From: Firmicutes bacterium OM04-13BH
GTDB lineage: Bacteria > Bacillota > Clostridia > Lachnospirales > Lachnospiraceae
Direction: 5' to 3'
Length of the DNA stretch: 64,000 nt
Assembly (NCBI GenBank): GCA_003481745.1
Contig: QULP01000011.1
Location: 1 to 64,000 of the forward strand
Of this stretch, positions 44,915 through 54,168 are shown in pieces; positions within the stretch are counted from its first letter, which is position 1; the number at the start of each line of letters is the position of its first letter. The notes under the pieces are model-generated. The model did not search any database and was not told the origin of the DNA. It saw nothing but the letters and a program-made list of their open reading frames with translations. A program made the translations under genes and the position numbers.

Positions 44915-45379
44915 TTAAAAATCAAATGCCAGACGAATCAGTGCAATATCTGATTTCTGAAAAGTCTGTTCGCCATCTTCATTTTCAATGGTAACACTGT
45001 TTTCATCATAAGATTTTAAAATACCATAAAACTCTTTTTCACGGTTGATTGCACGATACGTTCTGATTTCCAGTTCTTTTCCCATGCTCCGTTTGTAGTC
45101 TTTTTCTTTCTTTAATGGTCTGCCAAGTCCCGGGGAACTTACCTCCATAATATAAGCATCATCAATGAAATCCTCTTCATCCAGTTTATCGGAAAATGCA
45201 CGGCTTACGACTTCACAGTCATCCACTGAAATTCCACCTTCTTTATCAATATAAGCTCTGAGATACCAGTTACTTCCCTCTTTTACATACTCTACATCTA
45301 CCAGTTCAAAATTGTTTGCTTCAATAATCGGAAGCAGTAATGCCTCTGCTTTTTGTTCATAGACTTCTTTCTTGCTCAT
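44915..45379 (-). CDS. rimP: Ribosome maturation factor RimP
   Basis: A 154-residue RimP (LELVDVEYVKEGSNWYLRAYIDKEGGISVDDCEVVSRAFSDKLD-like core and EVSSPGLGRPLKKEKD). It aids late 30S assembly. First gene of the nusA-infB operon. GAAGGTGAAAAG precedes ATG 45379. Confidence 0.96.
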   Translation of the reverse strand: MSKKEVYEQKAEALLLPIIEANNFELVDVEYVKEGSNWYLRAYIDKEGGISVDDCEVVSRAFSDKLDEEDFIDDAYIMEVSSPGLGRPLKKEKDYKRSMGKELEIRTYRAINREKEFYGILKSYDENSVTIENEDGEQTFQKSDIALIRLAFDF

Positions 45380-45414
45380 CTTTTCACCTTCTCTCCCATT
45401 TTCCGTTATACAAC

Positions 45415-45441
45415 AAGAGTGGACCTTTTCGGTCCACTCTT
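45415..45441 (-). terminator. Leader hairpin before rimP-nusA
   Basis: AAGAGTGGACC pairs perfectly (11 bp) with GGTCCACTCTT around TTTTC, inside the 5' leader of the operon that encodes NusA. On the minus strand TTGTTGTAT follows, a weak T-rich stretch. It could be a NusA-sensitive attenuator or a terminator for the upstream lipoprotein gene; the promoter overlaps so both are possible. Confidence 0.5.
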
Positions 45442-45470
45442 ATGCTATCGTAGTTATCAAGTTCTTTATC

Positions 45471-45499
45471 AGCATAACACTATTATTCCCAACTTGCAA
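45471..45499 (-). promoter_or_regulatory. Promoter of the rimP-nusA-infB operon
   Basis: Minus-strand TTGCAA (45494-45499) and TATGCT (45471-45476) with a 17-bp spacer. The start of transcription lies about 25 bp before the leader hairpin. Confidence 0.6.
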
Positions 45500-45506
45500 G
45501 TCTTTT

Positions 45507-46673
45507 TTACCAATACACCGTAATCAAAAGCTCTGCATCACTGCATCCGACGTTCCACCTGTAGCTGTTTTCTCCATCAAAAGAGTAAAACTCCTGAACT
45601 GCCTGTTCAATCAGATTTCCTTCTGCAAGCGCACTGACTGCCTGCTGATAAGCTTCTTCATTTGCAAACTTAAAATCTTCTTTTTCCCGTTTTTCTAAGA
45701 TAGAAGCTTTTAGTACCTGATAAATCTGTGATTCATCATAAGACTCATACCAGCTCTGATTCTGTTTATAATAATTATAGCTGTCATCTTTACATTCCGG
45801 AAGCGTAAGATTGTCATCCGGTACATGACTTCTCTCCAGCGTCTGTGCAGTACAACACAGATATGTGTAAGAGAAATCCTGAATACTATCCTCTTCCGGC
45901 ACAAATCCGGAACTGCTCCAGGTCGTATCTACATAATAATAATTTTCTCCTATCCGCACCAGATTCCATGCATGCTCCATGTTTTCCGGAATAACTTTTC
46001 CAGTTACCAAAGTACAAAAGATTCCATTTCTTACAAGCAGATACTGTGTCGCTTTGGCAAATCCCATACAAACCGTACTTTGATTTAAAAATACACTCTG
46101 GATATTCTGATTGTTTTCACTCTCACTGTCATAAAGCACATTCTTCCCAAGGAACTCATAAACATACTTAATTTTATCATATTCGTTTTCACAGTTTGAA
46201 AGTTCCTGTGACCATTCCTCTGCTTTTGCTTCTATCTGCTGTTTTGTGTCTTCAATCTCATCTTTTCCCATGTTATAGACCAGATTCAATTCCAGCAAAT
46301 CCACATCGGAATTTTCTTTTTGATTAAACGAATAATTCTGCTGTTCCAGCCAGAAAATTTCCGGATGGTCTACAAAAACCAGATTACTGACTTTGTTAAT
46401 CTCTTCTTCCGAACAAGCCTCGACAGTCACAGAATCTTCATAATTTTCAATTCCCGCAAGAATCTGACGGTATCTTGTTTTTTCTTCTTCATTTAAGTTC
46501 TGATACCCATAAAGAAACGGCTCTTCTTCCGGTGTAATCTCTGCCTCCGGAAGTGTATCCTGTTCTTTTTGTACATCACTGCTTGAGGAAATCGGTATCT
46601 TGTCTTGGGTACATCCACATAAGCTAAGTATCAGAACAAGTGTAAAAATTCCAAACCTGTTTCGTTTTTTCAT
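45507..46673 (-). CDS. Transglutaminase-like lipoprotein
   Basis: A 388-residue lipoprotein (signal MKKRNRFGIFTLVLILSLCGC, lipidated Cys21). A transglutaminase-like fold occupies about 160-260 with a full triad: Cys202 (NQSTVCMGFAKA), His234 (MEHAWNLVRI) and Asp249 (YYYVDTTW). Such proteins work at the cell surface as proteases or crosslinking enzymes; the substrate is unknown. The N-terminal 150 residues are Glu/Gln-rich. It starts 20 bp after the topoisomerase IV gene, with no terminator between, so it may be co-transcribed. Confidence 0.8.
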   Translation of the reverse strand: MKKRNRFGIFTLVLILSLCGCTQDKIPISSSSDVQKEQDTLPEAEITPEEEPFLYGYQNLNEEEKTRYRQILAGIENYEDSVTVEACSEEEINKVSNLVFVDHPEIFWLEQQNYSFNQKENSDVDLLELNLVYNMGKDEIEDTKQQIEAKAEEWSQELSNCENEYDKIKYVYEFLGKNVLYDSESENNQNIQSVFLNQSTVCMGFAKATQYLLVRNGIFCTLVTGKVIPENMEHAWNLVRIGENYYYVDTTWSSSGFVPEEDSIQDFSYTYLCCTAQTLERSHVPDDNLTLPECKDDSYNYYKQNQSWYESYDESQIYQVLKASILEKREKEDFKFANEEAYQQAVSALAEGNLIEQAVQEFYSFDGENSYRWNVGCSDAELLITVYW

Positions 46674-46693
46674 AGATGATTCCTCTCAATTTT

Positions 46694-48937
46694 TTACACT
46701 CTTGTCTTTGTTCCTTTTCCATCTCTCTTTGCCAGTTTCAGCCGATTTAATGAAACGCTCTTGCCCTTATAATCCGCCGTATAATCTGTCCGGTTTTCTA
46801 ACAAATACGCATGCTCTACTTCATCTTTTGCGCCCAATGTAATTCCTCTTACTCCAAGTGCTGCTTTTTTCTTTAACGGTACTTCTGTTTTCATAAAACG
46901 TAAGAAATATCCCTCTTTTGTCTGAAGTACTACATATTCCATTTCATCTGCCGGTTGAACGAAAACGACTTTATCACCCTCTGCCAGCTTTGTTGCTGTT
47001 GTTGTCCTCTTGGAAACCTCAAATTCAGAACCTTCTACTAATTTTACCATTCCAAAAGCAGTTGCAAAAAGCATCCGACTCTGCTTAATCTGATTTAAAC
47101 TTTCCACATAAACCAGCTGCTCTTTCTTGCTGTCAAAATTGCTGACATTATCAATCGGAACTCCTTTATCTCTCATTTTTCCATAAGGTAAATCTAACAC
47201 TTTTATAGTATGCAGACATCCGGTATCCGTAAATACACAGATTTTATCGGTATTCATACAATGGAAAATATAGCGGTTTTCCTGATGAATGGTTTCTTTA
47301 TTTCTTTCATAAACCGACTGATCTACCGTTTTTGCATAGCCAAAACGATCCATCAAAAAGACAACTTCTGCTTCTTCTATTTTCTTTTCTTCGTACACCG
47401 CTTCTTTGGCATTTTCTATCTGCGTTTTTCTTGGTTTTCCATAGGCTTTTTTTACTGCCTTTAATTCTTTTATAATCACTGCCGCCATGGAATGATAATG
47501 ATTTAAGATATCCTCATACTGTGCAATTTTCTTTAAAGTCTCTTCGTGTTCTTTCGTCAGTGCTTCAATTTCAAGCCCGATTAATTTATACAGACGCATG
47601 TCTAAAATTGCAGTTGCCTGCTTTTCGGTAAATCCAAGTTTTTTCGCCTGTTTTTCACTGGTTTTCGTGCGGAAACGGATTCCTTCTGTTGCTCCGTTTA
47701 CCAGACAGTTTTTCACCTGTTCCCGATTTTTACTGCCTCTTAAAATTTCAATAATCAAATCAATTACATCGCAGGCTTTGATTAATCCTTCCTGAATTTC
47801 CTGTTTTTCTTTTTCTTTGGAAAGCAGGGTGTTATATTTTCGTGTTGTCACTTCAAACTGAAAATCCACATGATGCTCAATAATCTGCTTTAAACTTAAA
47901 GTCTCCGGTTTACCATTTGCAACTGCAAGCATGTTGACCCCAAACGTATCTTCCAGACGTGTTTTCTTATATAGCATATTGGTAAGATTTTCAATATCTG
48001 TACCTTTTTTGAGTTCCAATACAATACGGATTCCCTCTTTTGAGGACTGGTTTGAGATATCTACAATATCTGTCGTCTTTTTGGATTCCACAAGCCCTGC
48101 TACATCATTTAAAAATTTTCCGATGTTTGCACCAATCATCGTATATGGAATCTCTGTGATAACAAGCAAATTTCTTCCCGCTTTGCCTTTTTCGATTTCC
48201 ACTTTTCCACGCAGCTTAATCTTTCCGGTTCCCTTTTCATAAATCGAAAGCAGTTCGTCTTTATTGACTACAATTCCTCCAGTCGGAAAATCCGGTCCCT
48301 GAATATACTGCATCAGTTCTTCATTTGTAATTTCGTTGTTTTTCATATAGGCAATGACGCCATCTACCACTTCATTTAAATTGTGAGGCGGAATACTTGT
48401 CGCCATACCAACCGCAATTCCGTCTGCTCCGTTTAAAAGCAGATTCGGAACACGCACCGGGAGCACTTCCGGCTCTTTTTCTGTCTCATCAAAATTTGAA
48501 ACAAAGTCAACCACGTCTTTATCTAAGTCATTTAAATATACTTCCTGTGTAATCTTCTCAAGACGCGCTTCCGTATAACGCATGGCTGCTGCGCCATCTC
48601 CCTCAATTGAACCAAAATTTCCGTGACCATCTACCAAAGCCTGTCCCTTTTTAAATTCCTGTGCCATGACAACAAGGGCATCATAGATGGAACTGTCCCC
48701 ATGTGGATGGTATTTACCCATCGTATCTCCGACAATACGGGCACATTTACGATACGGTCTGTCATAACGGATTCCTAATTCATACATATCATAAAGTGTT
48801 CTTCTTTGTACGGGTTTTAATCCATCTCTGACATCCGGAAGCGCTCTTGATACAATGACACTCATCGCATAATCAATATATGATTTCTGCATAATTTCCG
48901 AATATTCAGTTCTGATAATATTATCTGCGTTTGCCAT
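46694..48937 (-). CDS. parC: DNA topoisomerase IV subunit A
   Basis: A 747-residue type IIA A-subunit. Active-site Tyr121 (AAMRYTEARL), KPVQRRTLYDM and GKYHPHGDSSIYDA are seen. The C-terminal domain has no GyrA box (QRRGGKG), and at 747 residues it is shorter than typical GyrA; both point to ParC, the chromosome-decatenating enzyme. The pairing with parE directly upstream, 11 bp away, supports this. Confidence 0.83.
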   Translation of the reverse strand: MANADNIIRTEYSEIMQKSYIDYAMSVIVSRALPDVRDGLKPVQRRTLYDMYELGIRYDRPYRKCARIVGDTMGKYHPHGDSSIYDALVVMAQEFKKGQALVDGHGNFGSIEGDGAAAMRYTEARLEKITQEVYLNDLDKDVVDFVSNFDETEKEPEVLPVRVPNLLLNGADGIAVGMATSIPPHNLNEVVDGVIAYMKNNEITNEELMQYIQGPDFPTGGIVVNKDELLSIYEKGTGKIKLRGKVEIEKGKAGRNLLVITEIPYTMIGANIGKFLNDVAGLVESKKTTDIVDISNQSSKEGIRIVLELKKGTDIENLTNMLYKKTRLEDTFGVNMLAVANGKPETLSLKQIIEHHVDFQFEVTTRKYNTLLSKEKEKQEIQEGLIKACDVIDLIIEILRGSKNREQVKNCLVNGATEGIRFRTKTSEKQAKKLGFTEKQATAILDMRLYKLIGLEIEALTKEHEETLKKIAQYEDILNHYHSMAAVIIKELKAVKKAYGKPRKTQIENAKEAVYEEKKIEEAEVVFLMDRFGYAKTVDQSVYERNKETIHQENRYIFHCMNTDKICVFTDTGCLHTIKVLDLPYGKMRDKGVPIDNVSNFDSKKEQLVYVESLNQIKQSRMLFATAFGMVKLVEGSEFEVSKRTTTATKLAEGDKVVFVQPADEMEYVVLQTKEGYFLRFMKTEVPLKKKAALGVRGITLGAKDEVEHAYLLENRTDYTADYKGKSVSLNRLKLAKRDGKGTKTRV

Positions 48938-48948
48938 TTTCTTTCCCC

Positions 48949-50871
48949 CTATACATCGAGTTCTGCATCTTGTGCATGTTCATAGATAAATGCCTTTCTC
49001 GGCGGCACTTCTGTTCCCATCAGGATTTCTGTAATATCAGATGCCATTCTTGCATCTTCAATTTCTACTAATTTTAACAATCTGGTTTCCGGATTCAAGG
49101 TTGTCTCCCACAGTTGCTGTGCATCCATCTCTCCAAGACCTTTATATCGCTGTAAGGTAAAAGCACCTTTATGTGTCTTTCGATAACGCTCCAATGCCTT
49201 ATCATCGTATAAATACTCTTCTTTTCCTCTTGCCGGCATCGCCTTGTATAAAGGTGGCATGGCAATATAGACATGTCCCTCGTAAATTAATTCCGGCATA
49301 AAGCGGTAAAATAAGGTCAGAAGCAGCGTAGAAATATGCGCTCCGTCCACATCGGCATCCGCCATAATAATAATCTTGTCATATCTTAACTTCTTGATAT
49401 CAAAATCATTTCCATATCCTTCGGAAAATCCACAGCCAAATGCGTTAATCATAGTCTTGATTTCTGCATTTGCCAGCACCTTATCAATGCTTGCTTTTTC
49501 TACATTTAAAATCTTTCCGCGAATCGGAAGAATCGCCTGAAAACTTCTGTCCCTTGCAGTTTTTGCACTTCCACCTGCAGAATCACCCTCTACGATGAAA
49601 ATCTCACAGATAGATGGATCTCTCTTTTCACAGTTTGCAAGTTTTCCATTGGAATCAAAAGAATATTTCTGTTTTGTCAACAGATTCGTCTTTGCTTTTT
49701 CTTCTGTTTTTCTGATTTTTGCAGATTTTTCCGCACAGGCAAGAATGTTTTTCAAGGTTTCAAGATTACGATCCATATATAAAACCAGTTCTTCTCCGGT
49801 TACTTTTCCGGTTGCCTTTGAAGCGTCCTGATTATCCAGTTTTGTCTTCGTCTGTCCTTCAAATCTTGGAGCCGGATGCTTAATAGAAATGACTGCAGTC
49901 ATCCCATTTCGAATATCCGCGCCGGTAAAGTTTGCATCTTTTTCCTTTAAAATTCCAAGTTCTCTTGCATAACTATTCATTACAGAAGTAAAGGTTGTCT
50001 TAAATCCGGTCAAATGTGTTCCGCCTTCTGCATTGTAAATATTGTTACAAAAGCCTAAGACATTTTCACGAAATTCATTGATATACTGAAATGCTACTTC
50101 TACCGTAATTCCATCCGATTCACCTTTAAAATAAACCGGCTCATGAATGACTTCACATTTCTTATTCATATCTTTAATAAATCCAACGATTCCATCCGGT
50201 TCATGATAAGTAATTTCTTCGACTTCTTCACCTCTTTTATCACTAAAATGAATCGTAAGATTCGGGTTTAAGTATGCAGTCTCATGCAGACGGCTCTTTA
50301 CTTCCGTCGCTGAAAATTTGGTTTTTTCAAAGATTTCAGGATCCGGTAAAAAATTTACCTCTGTTCCGGTTTCCCTTGTTTTTCCAAGAGTTGGAAGCAG
50401 CCCATCTTCCAACTCAATTGTCGGGATACCTCTCTCATAATGGTCATGATGCACATAGCCTTCTCTGCTGACTTTGATATCCAAATACGTGGATAAGGCG
50501 TTAACAACAGAAGAACCAACTCCGTGCAGACCTCCACTTGTCTTATAAGCGGAATTATCAAATTTACCTCCTGCATGAAGTGTCGTAAATACCAGTCGTT
50601 CTGCTGAAATTCCTTTTTCATGCATTCCAACAGGTATGCCTCGACCATTATCTCTAATTGTAGCAGAACCATCTTTTTCAAGCGTTACAAAAATATTACT
50701 ACAATATCCGGCAAGATGTTCATCCACCGCATTATCTACAATTTCGTAAATCAGATGATTTAATCCCTTTCTTGAAACACTTCCAATATACATACCCGGA
50801 CGCTTACGCACCGCTTCTAATCCTTCAAGAACTGTAATACTACTGGCATCGTAAGTATTCTTTTTTGCCAT
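48949..50871 (-). CDS. parE: DNA topoisomerase IV subunit B
   Basis: A 640-residue ATPase subunit with GHKL motifs (EIVDNAVDEHLAG, RDNGRGIPVG, GLHGVGSSVVNALS) and the Toprim motifs EGDSAGGSAK and DADVDGAHISTLLL. It starts at ATG 50871 behind AAAGGAAATG, 7 bp after the PAP2 stop. Called ParE on the basis of its ParC-like partner; gyrB is possible but normally lies near dnaA. Confidence 0.85.
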   Translation of the reverse strand: MAKKNTYDASSITVLEGLEAVRKRPGMYIGSVSRKGLNHLIYEIVDNAVDEHLAGYCSNIFVTLEKDGSATIRDNGRGIPVGMHEKGISAERLVFTTLHAGGKFDNSAYKTSGGLHGVGSSVVNALSTYLDIKVSREGYVHHDHYERGIPTIELEDGLLPTLGKTRETGTEVNFLPDPEIFEKTKFSATEVKSRLHETAYLNPNLTIHFSDKRGEEVEEITYHEPDGIVGFIKDMNKKCEVIHEPVYFKGESDGITVEVAFQYINEFRENVLGFCNNIYNAEGGTHLTGFKTTFTSVMNSYARELGILKEKDANFTGADIRNGMTAVISIKHPAPRFEGQTKTKLDNQDASKATGKVTGEELVLYMDRNLETLKNILACAEKSAKIRKTEEKAKTNLLTKQKYSFDSNGKLANCEKRDPSICEIFIVEGDSAGGSAKTARDRSFQAILPIRGKILNVEKASIDKVLANAEIKTMINAFGCGFSEGYGNDFDIKKLRYDKIIIMADADVDGAHISTLLLTLFYRFMPELIYEGHVYIAMPPLYKAMPARGKEEYLYDDKALERYRKTHKGAFTLQRYKGLGEMDAQQLWETTLNPETRLLKLVEIEDARMASDITEILMGTEVPPRKAFIYEHAQDAELDV

Positions 50872-50878
50872 TTCTATT

Positions 50879-51436
50879 TCATTTCCTTTCTTTTTCTGTC
50901 TTTATTTTAATTTTTCTCTTCAACACCTCTTGATATACCACGCCTGCAAGCAGTCCACAGATTACCCCAATTCCAATCCCTGCTAACACATCTGTCGGAA
51001 AATGTACATATAAATACAGTCTTGAAAATGCAATCAAAACTGCCAGAATAAATGCACAGACTCCTGCTTTTTTATTCACATGAAAGATTGCCGTTGCAGA
51101 AGCAAACGATGCCTGTGTATGACCAGACGGGAACGAATAATCTTTTGGCATTGCAACTAAAAGGTGCACCGATTCATTTATCCAGCATGGACGCTCTCTT
51201 GCAACCAATGGCTTTAACATCAGATTTGCAAAAAGTGCAGAAAAACATAATGCCGTCAAAATCAGGATTCCTGTCTTTCTGTATTTTTTTGTAAAGAGTA
51301 ATAAAACTCCCAAAGCAATCCAGAACCATCCTGCATCTCCCAAAAATGTCACACCTACCATAAGTTTATCTAAAACAGGTGTATGTATGCATTGTAACGC
51401 ATTAAGCAATGTAAATTCCCAGCTCATTTTTCTCAT
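50879..51436 (-). CDS. PAP2-family phosphatase
   Basis: A 185-residue membrane phosphatase. The three PAP2 motifs are present: motif 1 about 61-79 (LKPLVARERPCW), motif 2 PSGHTQASF (about 96-104) and motif 3 SRLYLYVHFPTDVLAG (about 137-152). About five membrane segments. It could act on undecaprenyl diphosphate or phosphatidic acid-type lipids. GAAAGGAAATGAG precedes the start; it is first in a group with parE-parC. Confidence 0.88.
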   Translation of the reverse strand: MRKMSWEFTLLNALQCIHTPVLDKLMVGVTFLGDAGWFWIALGVLLLFTKKYRKTGILILTALCFSALFANLMLKPLVARERPCWINESVHLLVAMPKDYSFPSGHTQASFASATAIFHVNKKAGVCAFILAVLIAFSRLYLYVHFPTDVLAGIGIGVICGLLAGVVYQEVLKRKIKIKTEKERK

Positions 51437-51571
51437 TTCCTTTCTCTTAAAAATGCCGCTGATTCTATGTTCAGATTTTTACGCGCTATTTTTCTATCAT
51501 ATCCTATTTCGTCTTGTTTTTCAATTTCAAAAATTGTATGGATTAAAATACAATATTTTTCAAAAAAATGC

Positions 51572-51600
51572 TTGCTTTTTTATTATTTTATGTGTATTAT
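51572..51600 (+). promoter_or_regulatory. Promoter of tRNA-Glu
   Basis: TTGCTT (51572-51577) and TATTAT (51595-51600) are 17 bp apart; the tRNA starts 10 bp after the -10. Confidence 0.65.
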
Positions 51601-51610
51601 AAGTGAGTAC

Positions 51611-51682
51611 GGTTCGTTGGTCAAGCGGTTAAGACGTCGCCCTCTCACGGCGAAAACAGGGGTTCGATTCCCCTACGAACTG
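51611..51682 (+). tRNA. tRNA-Glu (anticodon CTC)
   Basis: A 72-nt tRNA. Acceptor strands GGTTCGT and ACGAACT pair (first pair G-U), discriminator G. The anticodon stem CGCC/GGCG encloses CTCTCAC with anticodon CTC. The T-arm is CAGGGGTTCGATTCCCCT. The CCA end is not encoded (CTG follows). CTC is the rarer glutamate anticodon. Confidence 0.93.
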
Positions 51683-51690
51683 CTGAGTTG

Positions 51691-51725
51691 AAAGCATGAA
51701 GAATTAGTCTTCGTGCTTTTTTTAT
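51691..51725 (+). terminator. Terminator of tRNA-Glu
   Basis: GAAAGCATGAAGA/TCTTCGTGCTTTT stem around ATTAG, then TTTTT. Just after the tRNA. Confidence 0.8.
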
Positions 51726-51743
51726 GCTTTCTTTTCCCTTTTA

Positions 51744-51783
51744 TTGACAGTCTTATTATCCTACTATACACTATACTTAGTGT
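51744..51783 (+). promoter_or_regulatory. MATE promoter with palindromic operator
   Basis: TTGACA (51744-51749), 17 bp, TACACT (51767-51772). The perfect palindrome ACACTATACTTAGTGT (51768-51783) overlaps the -10 and start site. A repressor (for example of GntR/YtrA or MarR type) probably binds here; no regulator gene is adjacent. Confidence 0.6.
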
Positions 51784-51819
51784 TTATTTTATATAAAAAA
51801 GAAGAAAGGATTTTTTATT

Positions 51820-53187
51820 ATGTCTCAATCGAACACAAATGAAAACAAAATGGGCGTACTTCCGATTCCAAAGCTTCTGCTTCAGATGTCTCTGCCTATG
51901 ATGCTCTCTATGCTTGTTCAGGCACTTTATAATGTAGTTGACAGTATCTTTGTTGCCCGCATTAATGAAAATGCCCTGACCGCTGTTTCTCTGGTTTTTC
52001 CGGTTCAAAATCTGATGATTGCAATCGCAGTCGGCACCGGAGTCGGTGTCAATGCGGTACTGTCACGAAGTCTTGGTGAAAAAGATTTTCATACTGCCAA
52101 TGAATCAGCCAAAAATGGAATCTTTCTGGCACTCATAAGCAGTATTATCTTTGCAATTCTCGGAAATCTTGCCGCAACCTTTTTCTTTCACATCCAAACC
52201 GATGATGCTCAAATCCGCCAATACGGAATTTCCTATATGACCATCATCTCTACGATGTGTATTGCAGTTTATATGCAGGTTATGATGGAACGACTCTTAC
52301 AGTCTACCGGTCGTACCTTTTATACCATGATTTCTCAGGGCACAGGCGCTATCATCAACATCATCTTAGACCCGATTTTAATTTTCGGATTATTCGGTAT
52401 GCCACGCCTCGGCGTTTCCGGTGCTGCCATTGCAACTGTCTGTGGACAGATTTGCGGAGCACTTTTAGCCTTTGCCTTTAACATCAAAGTAAATACAGAC
52501 ATCAACCTGAATATGAAAGGCTTCCGCCCAAACAAAAAAATTATCGGTACGATTTATTCGGTTGGTGTTCCATCCATTGTCATGCAGGCAATCGGTTCGG
52601 TTATGACATTTGGAATGAACAAAATCTTAATTCAGTTTACTTCCACTGCCACTGCAGTCTTTGGTGTTTACTTTAAACTCAACAGCTTTATTTTTATGCC
52701 AATTTTCGGTCTCAATAACGGTATGGTTCCAATCGTTGCTTATAACTACGGAGCAAAAAACAAAAAACGAATTACTCACACAATTCGCTTAAGTATTGTC
52801 AGTGCAATCTGCATTATGCTTTTGGGGCTTGCATTATTTATGATATTCCCGGCTCAGCTTTTAGGATTATTTAATGCTTCAGGCTCTATGCTTGAAATTG
52901 GTGTTCCGGCGCTCAGAATTATCTGCTTAAGTTTCACCTTTGCAGGATTTTGTATCGTTGTCGGTTCTGTCTTTCAGGCACTTGGAAACGGCATATACAG
53001 TTTAATTATCTCTGCCACACGACAGCTTTTAATTATTCTTCCAGTTGCCGCACTGCTTGCAAAACTTGGTGGTCTCTCCGCTGTCTGGTGGGCAATTCCG
53101 ATTGCAGAAATTGCATCTGTTCTTTTAAGTACATTTTTCTTCCGGAAAATTTATAAAGAGAAGATTGCACCACTTGGGAAAGCTTAG
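51820..53187 (+). CDS. MATE-family multidrug efflux transporter
   Basis: A 455-residue DinF/NorM-type MATE protein with 12 membrane segments. The family core is seen: PMMLSMLVQALYNVVDSIFVARI (about 30-52), GVGVNAVLSRSLG, FMPIFGLNNGMVPIVAYNYGA. It exports drugs or metabolites with Na+ or H+. It has its own promoter with operator and terminator. It is the only large plus-strand gene in a minus-strand stretch, next to a tRNA. Confidence 0.93.
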   Translation: MSQSNTNENKMGVLPIPKLLLQMSLPMMLSMLVQALYNVVDSIFVARINENALTAVSLVFPVQNLMIAIAVGTGVGVNAVLSRSLGEKDFHTANESAKNGIFLALISSIIFAILGNLAATFFFHIQTDDAQIRQYGISYMTIISTMCIAVYMQVMMERLLQSTGRTFYTMISQGTGAIINIILDPILIFGLFGMPRLGVSGAAIATVCGQICGALLAFAFNIKVNTDINLNMKGFRPNKKIIGTIYSVGVPSIVMQAIGSVMTFGMNKILIQFTSTATAVFGVYFKLNSFIFMPIFGLNNGMVPIVAYNYGAKNKKRITHTIRLSIVSAICIMLLGLALFMIFPAQLLGLFNASGSMLEIGVPALRIICLSFTFAGFCIVVGSVFQALGNGIYSLIISATRQLLIILPVAALLAKLGGLSAVWWAIPIAEIASVLLSTFFFRKIYKEKIAPLGKA

Positions 53188-53200
53188 TATTTTAAACTAA

Positions 53201-53244
53201 AAAACTGCTGTTAAGTTGAACGATAACTTGACAGCAGTTTTTTT
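53201..53244 (+). terminator. Terminator of the MATE gene
   Basis: AAAACTGCTGTTAAGTT pairs with AACTTGACAGCAGTTTT (17 bp, one wobble), then TTTT. Confidence 0.85.
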
Positions 53245-53300
53245 GATTGAATTTGGCTGGGTGTCAAGTAGCAGTCAGTTCCAAAATCAATATGAACCAT
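53211..53300 (-). pseudogene. Truncated remnant reading frame beside the MATE terminator
   Basis: A short frame (29 residues, MVHIDFGTDCYLTPSQ) begins behind GTAGGTGGT and ends in the MATE terminator. It looks like the start of a gene whose rest was lost. It follows the pseudogene at 53311. Family not recognised. Confidence 0.3.
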
Positions 53301-53310
53301 ACCACCTACT

Positions 53311-53514
53311 TCACTTTTTCATTAGCTTATCACAAGTTTCTGCCTGTTCCCTTAATACACGAATCAGCAGCTGGTATTCACTGACATCATCAAAAATACC
53401 ATTGCAGAGGTCTTTTATTGCTTTTGCCTCTTCCAGGACTTTTCAATCCTACTTAAGGTATCCTCACTGCGGCTGTGGTAGATAAATAGTGGTATCATTT
53501 GTAACAAAAGACAT
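53311..53514 (-). pseudogene. Frameshifted small gene remnant
   Basis: A small gene with a strong GGGAGG site 7 bp before ATG 53514. It starts MSFVTNDTTIYLPQPQ, is then broken by a frameshift into SEDTLSRIEKSW and by a second one into EEAKAIKDLCNGIFDDVSEY, ending QAETCDKLMKK. If repaired it would be about 68 residues, helical and acidic. The family is not recognised; similar small ORFs occur in mobile elements. The region 53188-53875 otherwise holds the MATE terminator, an AGTGACAAA/TTTGTCACT hairpin at about 53773-53796 and AT-rich sequence with nothing further seen. Confidence 0.5.
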
Positions 53515-53875
53515 CGTAAGACCTCCCAGATAAGTTCTGGTTATATTTTAACAGATAATGGATGATATGGGTATGGTATCATGTGTTAAATTTTCAAGGT
53601 ACAAATCTAACTGAATAGGTACGAGCTTTTGACGCTTAAATCATTATATAGTAATATATTTAAAAAGCTTGACCTTAAATAACAAAATATGGTATATTTT
53701 AATCAGAGGTTTTGTTGTATGCAACCAATGTTAGTCTAGTATAACTACGTAAATTTTTTATTATAAAAATACTAGTGACAAAATTAAATTTGTCACTCAC
53801 ATCTTATTATTAAATATAAGCACAAATACAAATATTAGTAGCTGAAATATTAAAAAGATTATAAATGAGGTCATT

Positions 53876-54163
53876 ATGAAAAAAAAACTTGCAGTCATCA
53901 TCATTTTTATATTTGGAATATTTATAGTAGTAGGAAACTTGTGTAAACCAACAGATTTCAGTATAGAAGGTAAAGTTATAGAAAAATATGAGAAAGCATT
54001 TCTGTTAGAAACAGATACCTCCGATAAAATACTTTGTAATTGTCCGAAAAATTATGATATTTCACAACTAGAAATCAATGATAAAATTACGGTTTATTTC
54101 AATGGTAAAATCTTAGAGACTTATCCCGCACAAATAAAAAAAACAACCAAAATCAAAAAATAA
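53876..54163 (+). CDS. Small DUF3221-like exported or anchored protein
   Basis: A 95-residue protein with an N-terminal hydrophobic helix (KLAVIIIFIFGIFIVVGNLC, possible lipobox Cys) followed by a small beta-rich domain (EGKVIEKYEKAFLLET, DKITVYFNGKILETYPAQI). The ending resembles DUF3221, often an OB-fold. GAGGT lies before ATG. It is AT-rich with many Lys and Ile codons, unlike the flanking genes. It precedes the serine protease by 33 bp. Function unknown. Confidence 0.65.
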   Translation: MKKKLAVIIIFIFGIFIVVGNLCKPTDFSIEGKVIEKYEKAFLLETDTSDKILCNCPKNYDISQLEINDKITVYFNGKILETYPAQIKKTTKIKK

Positions 54164-54168
54164 TTAAA

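Noticed and set aside
46694..50871. gyrA/gyrB
   Set aside because: The A-subunit is short and lacks the GyrA box, and the genes are away from dnaA, so topoisomerase IV is preferred, with some doubt.
53216..53485. 89-residue plus-strand frame after the MATE gene
   Set aside because: No ribosome site; the sequence reads better as the frameshifted minus-strand remnant with a GGGAGG site.
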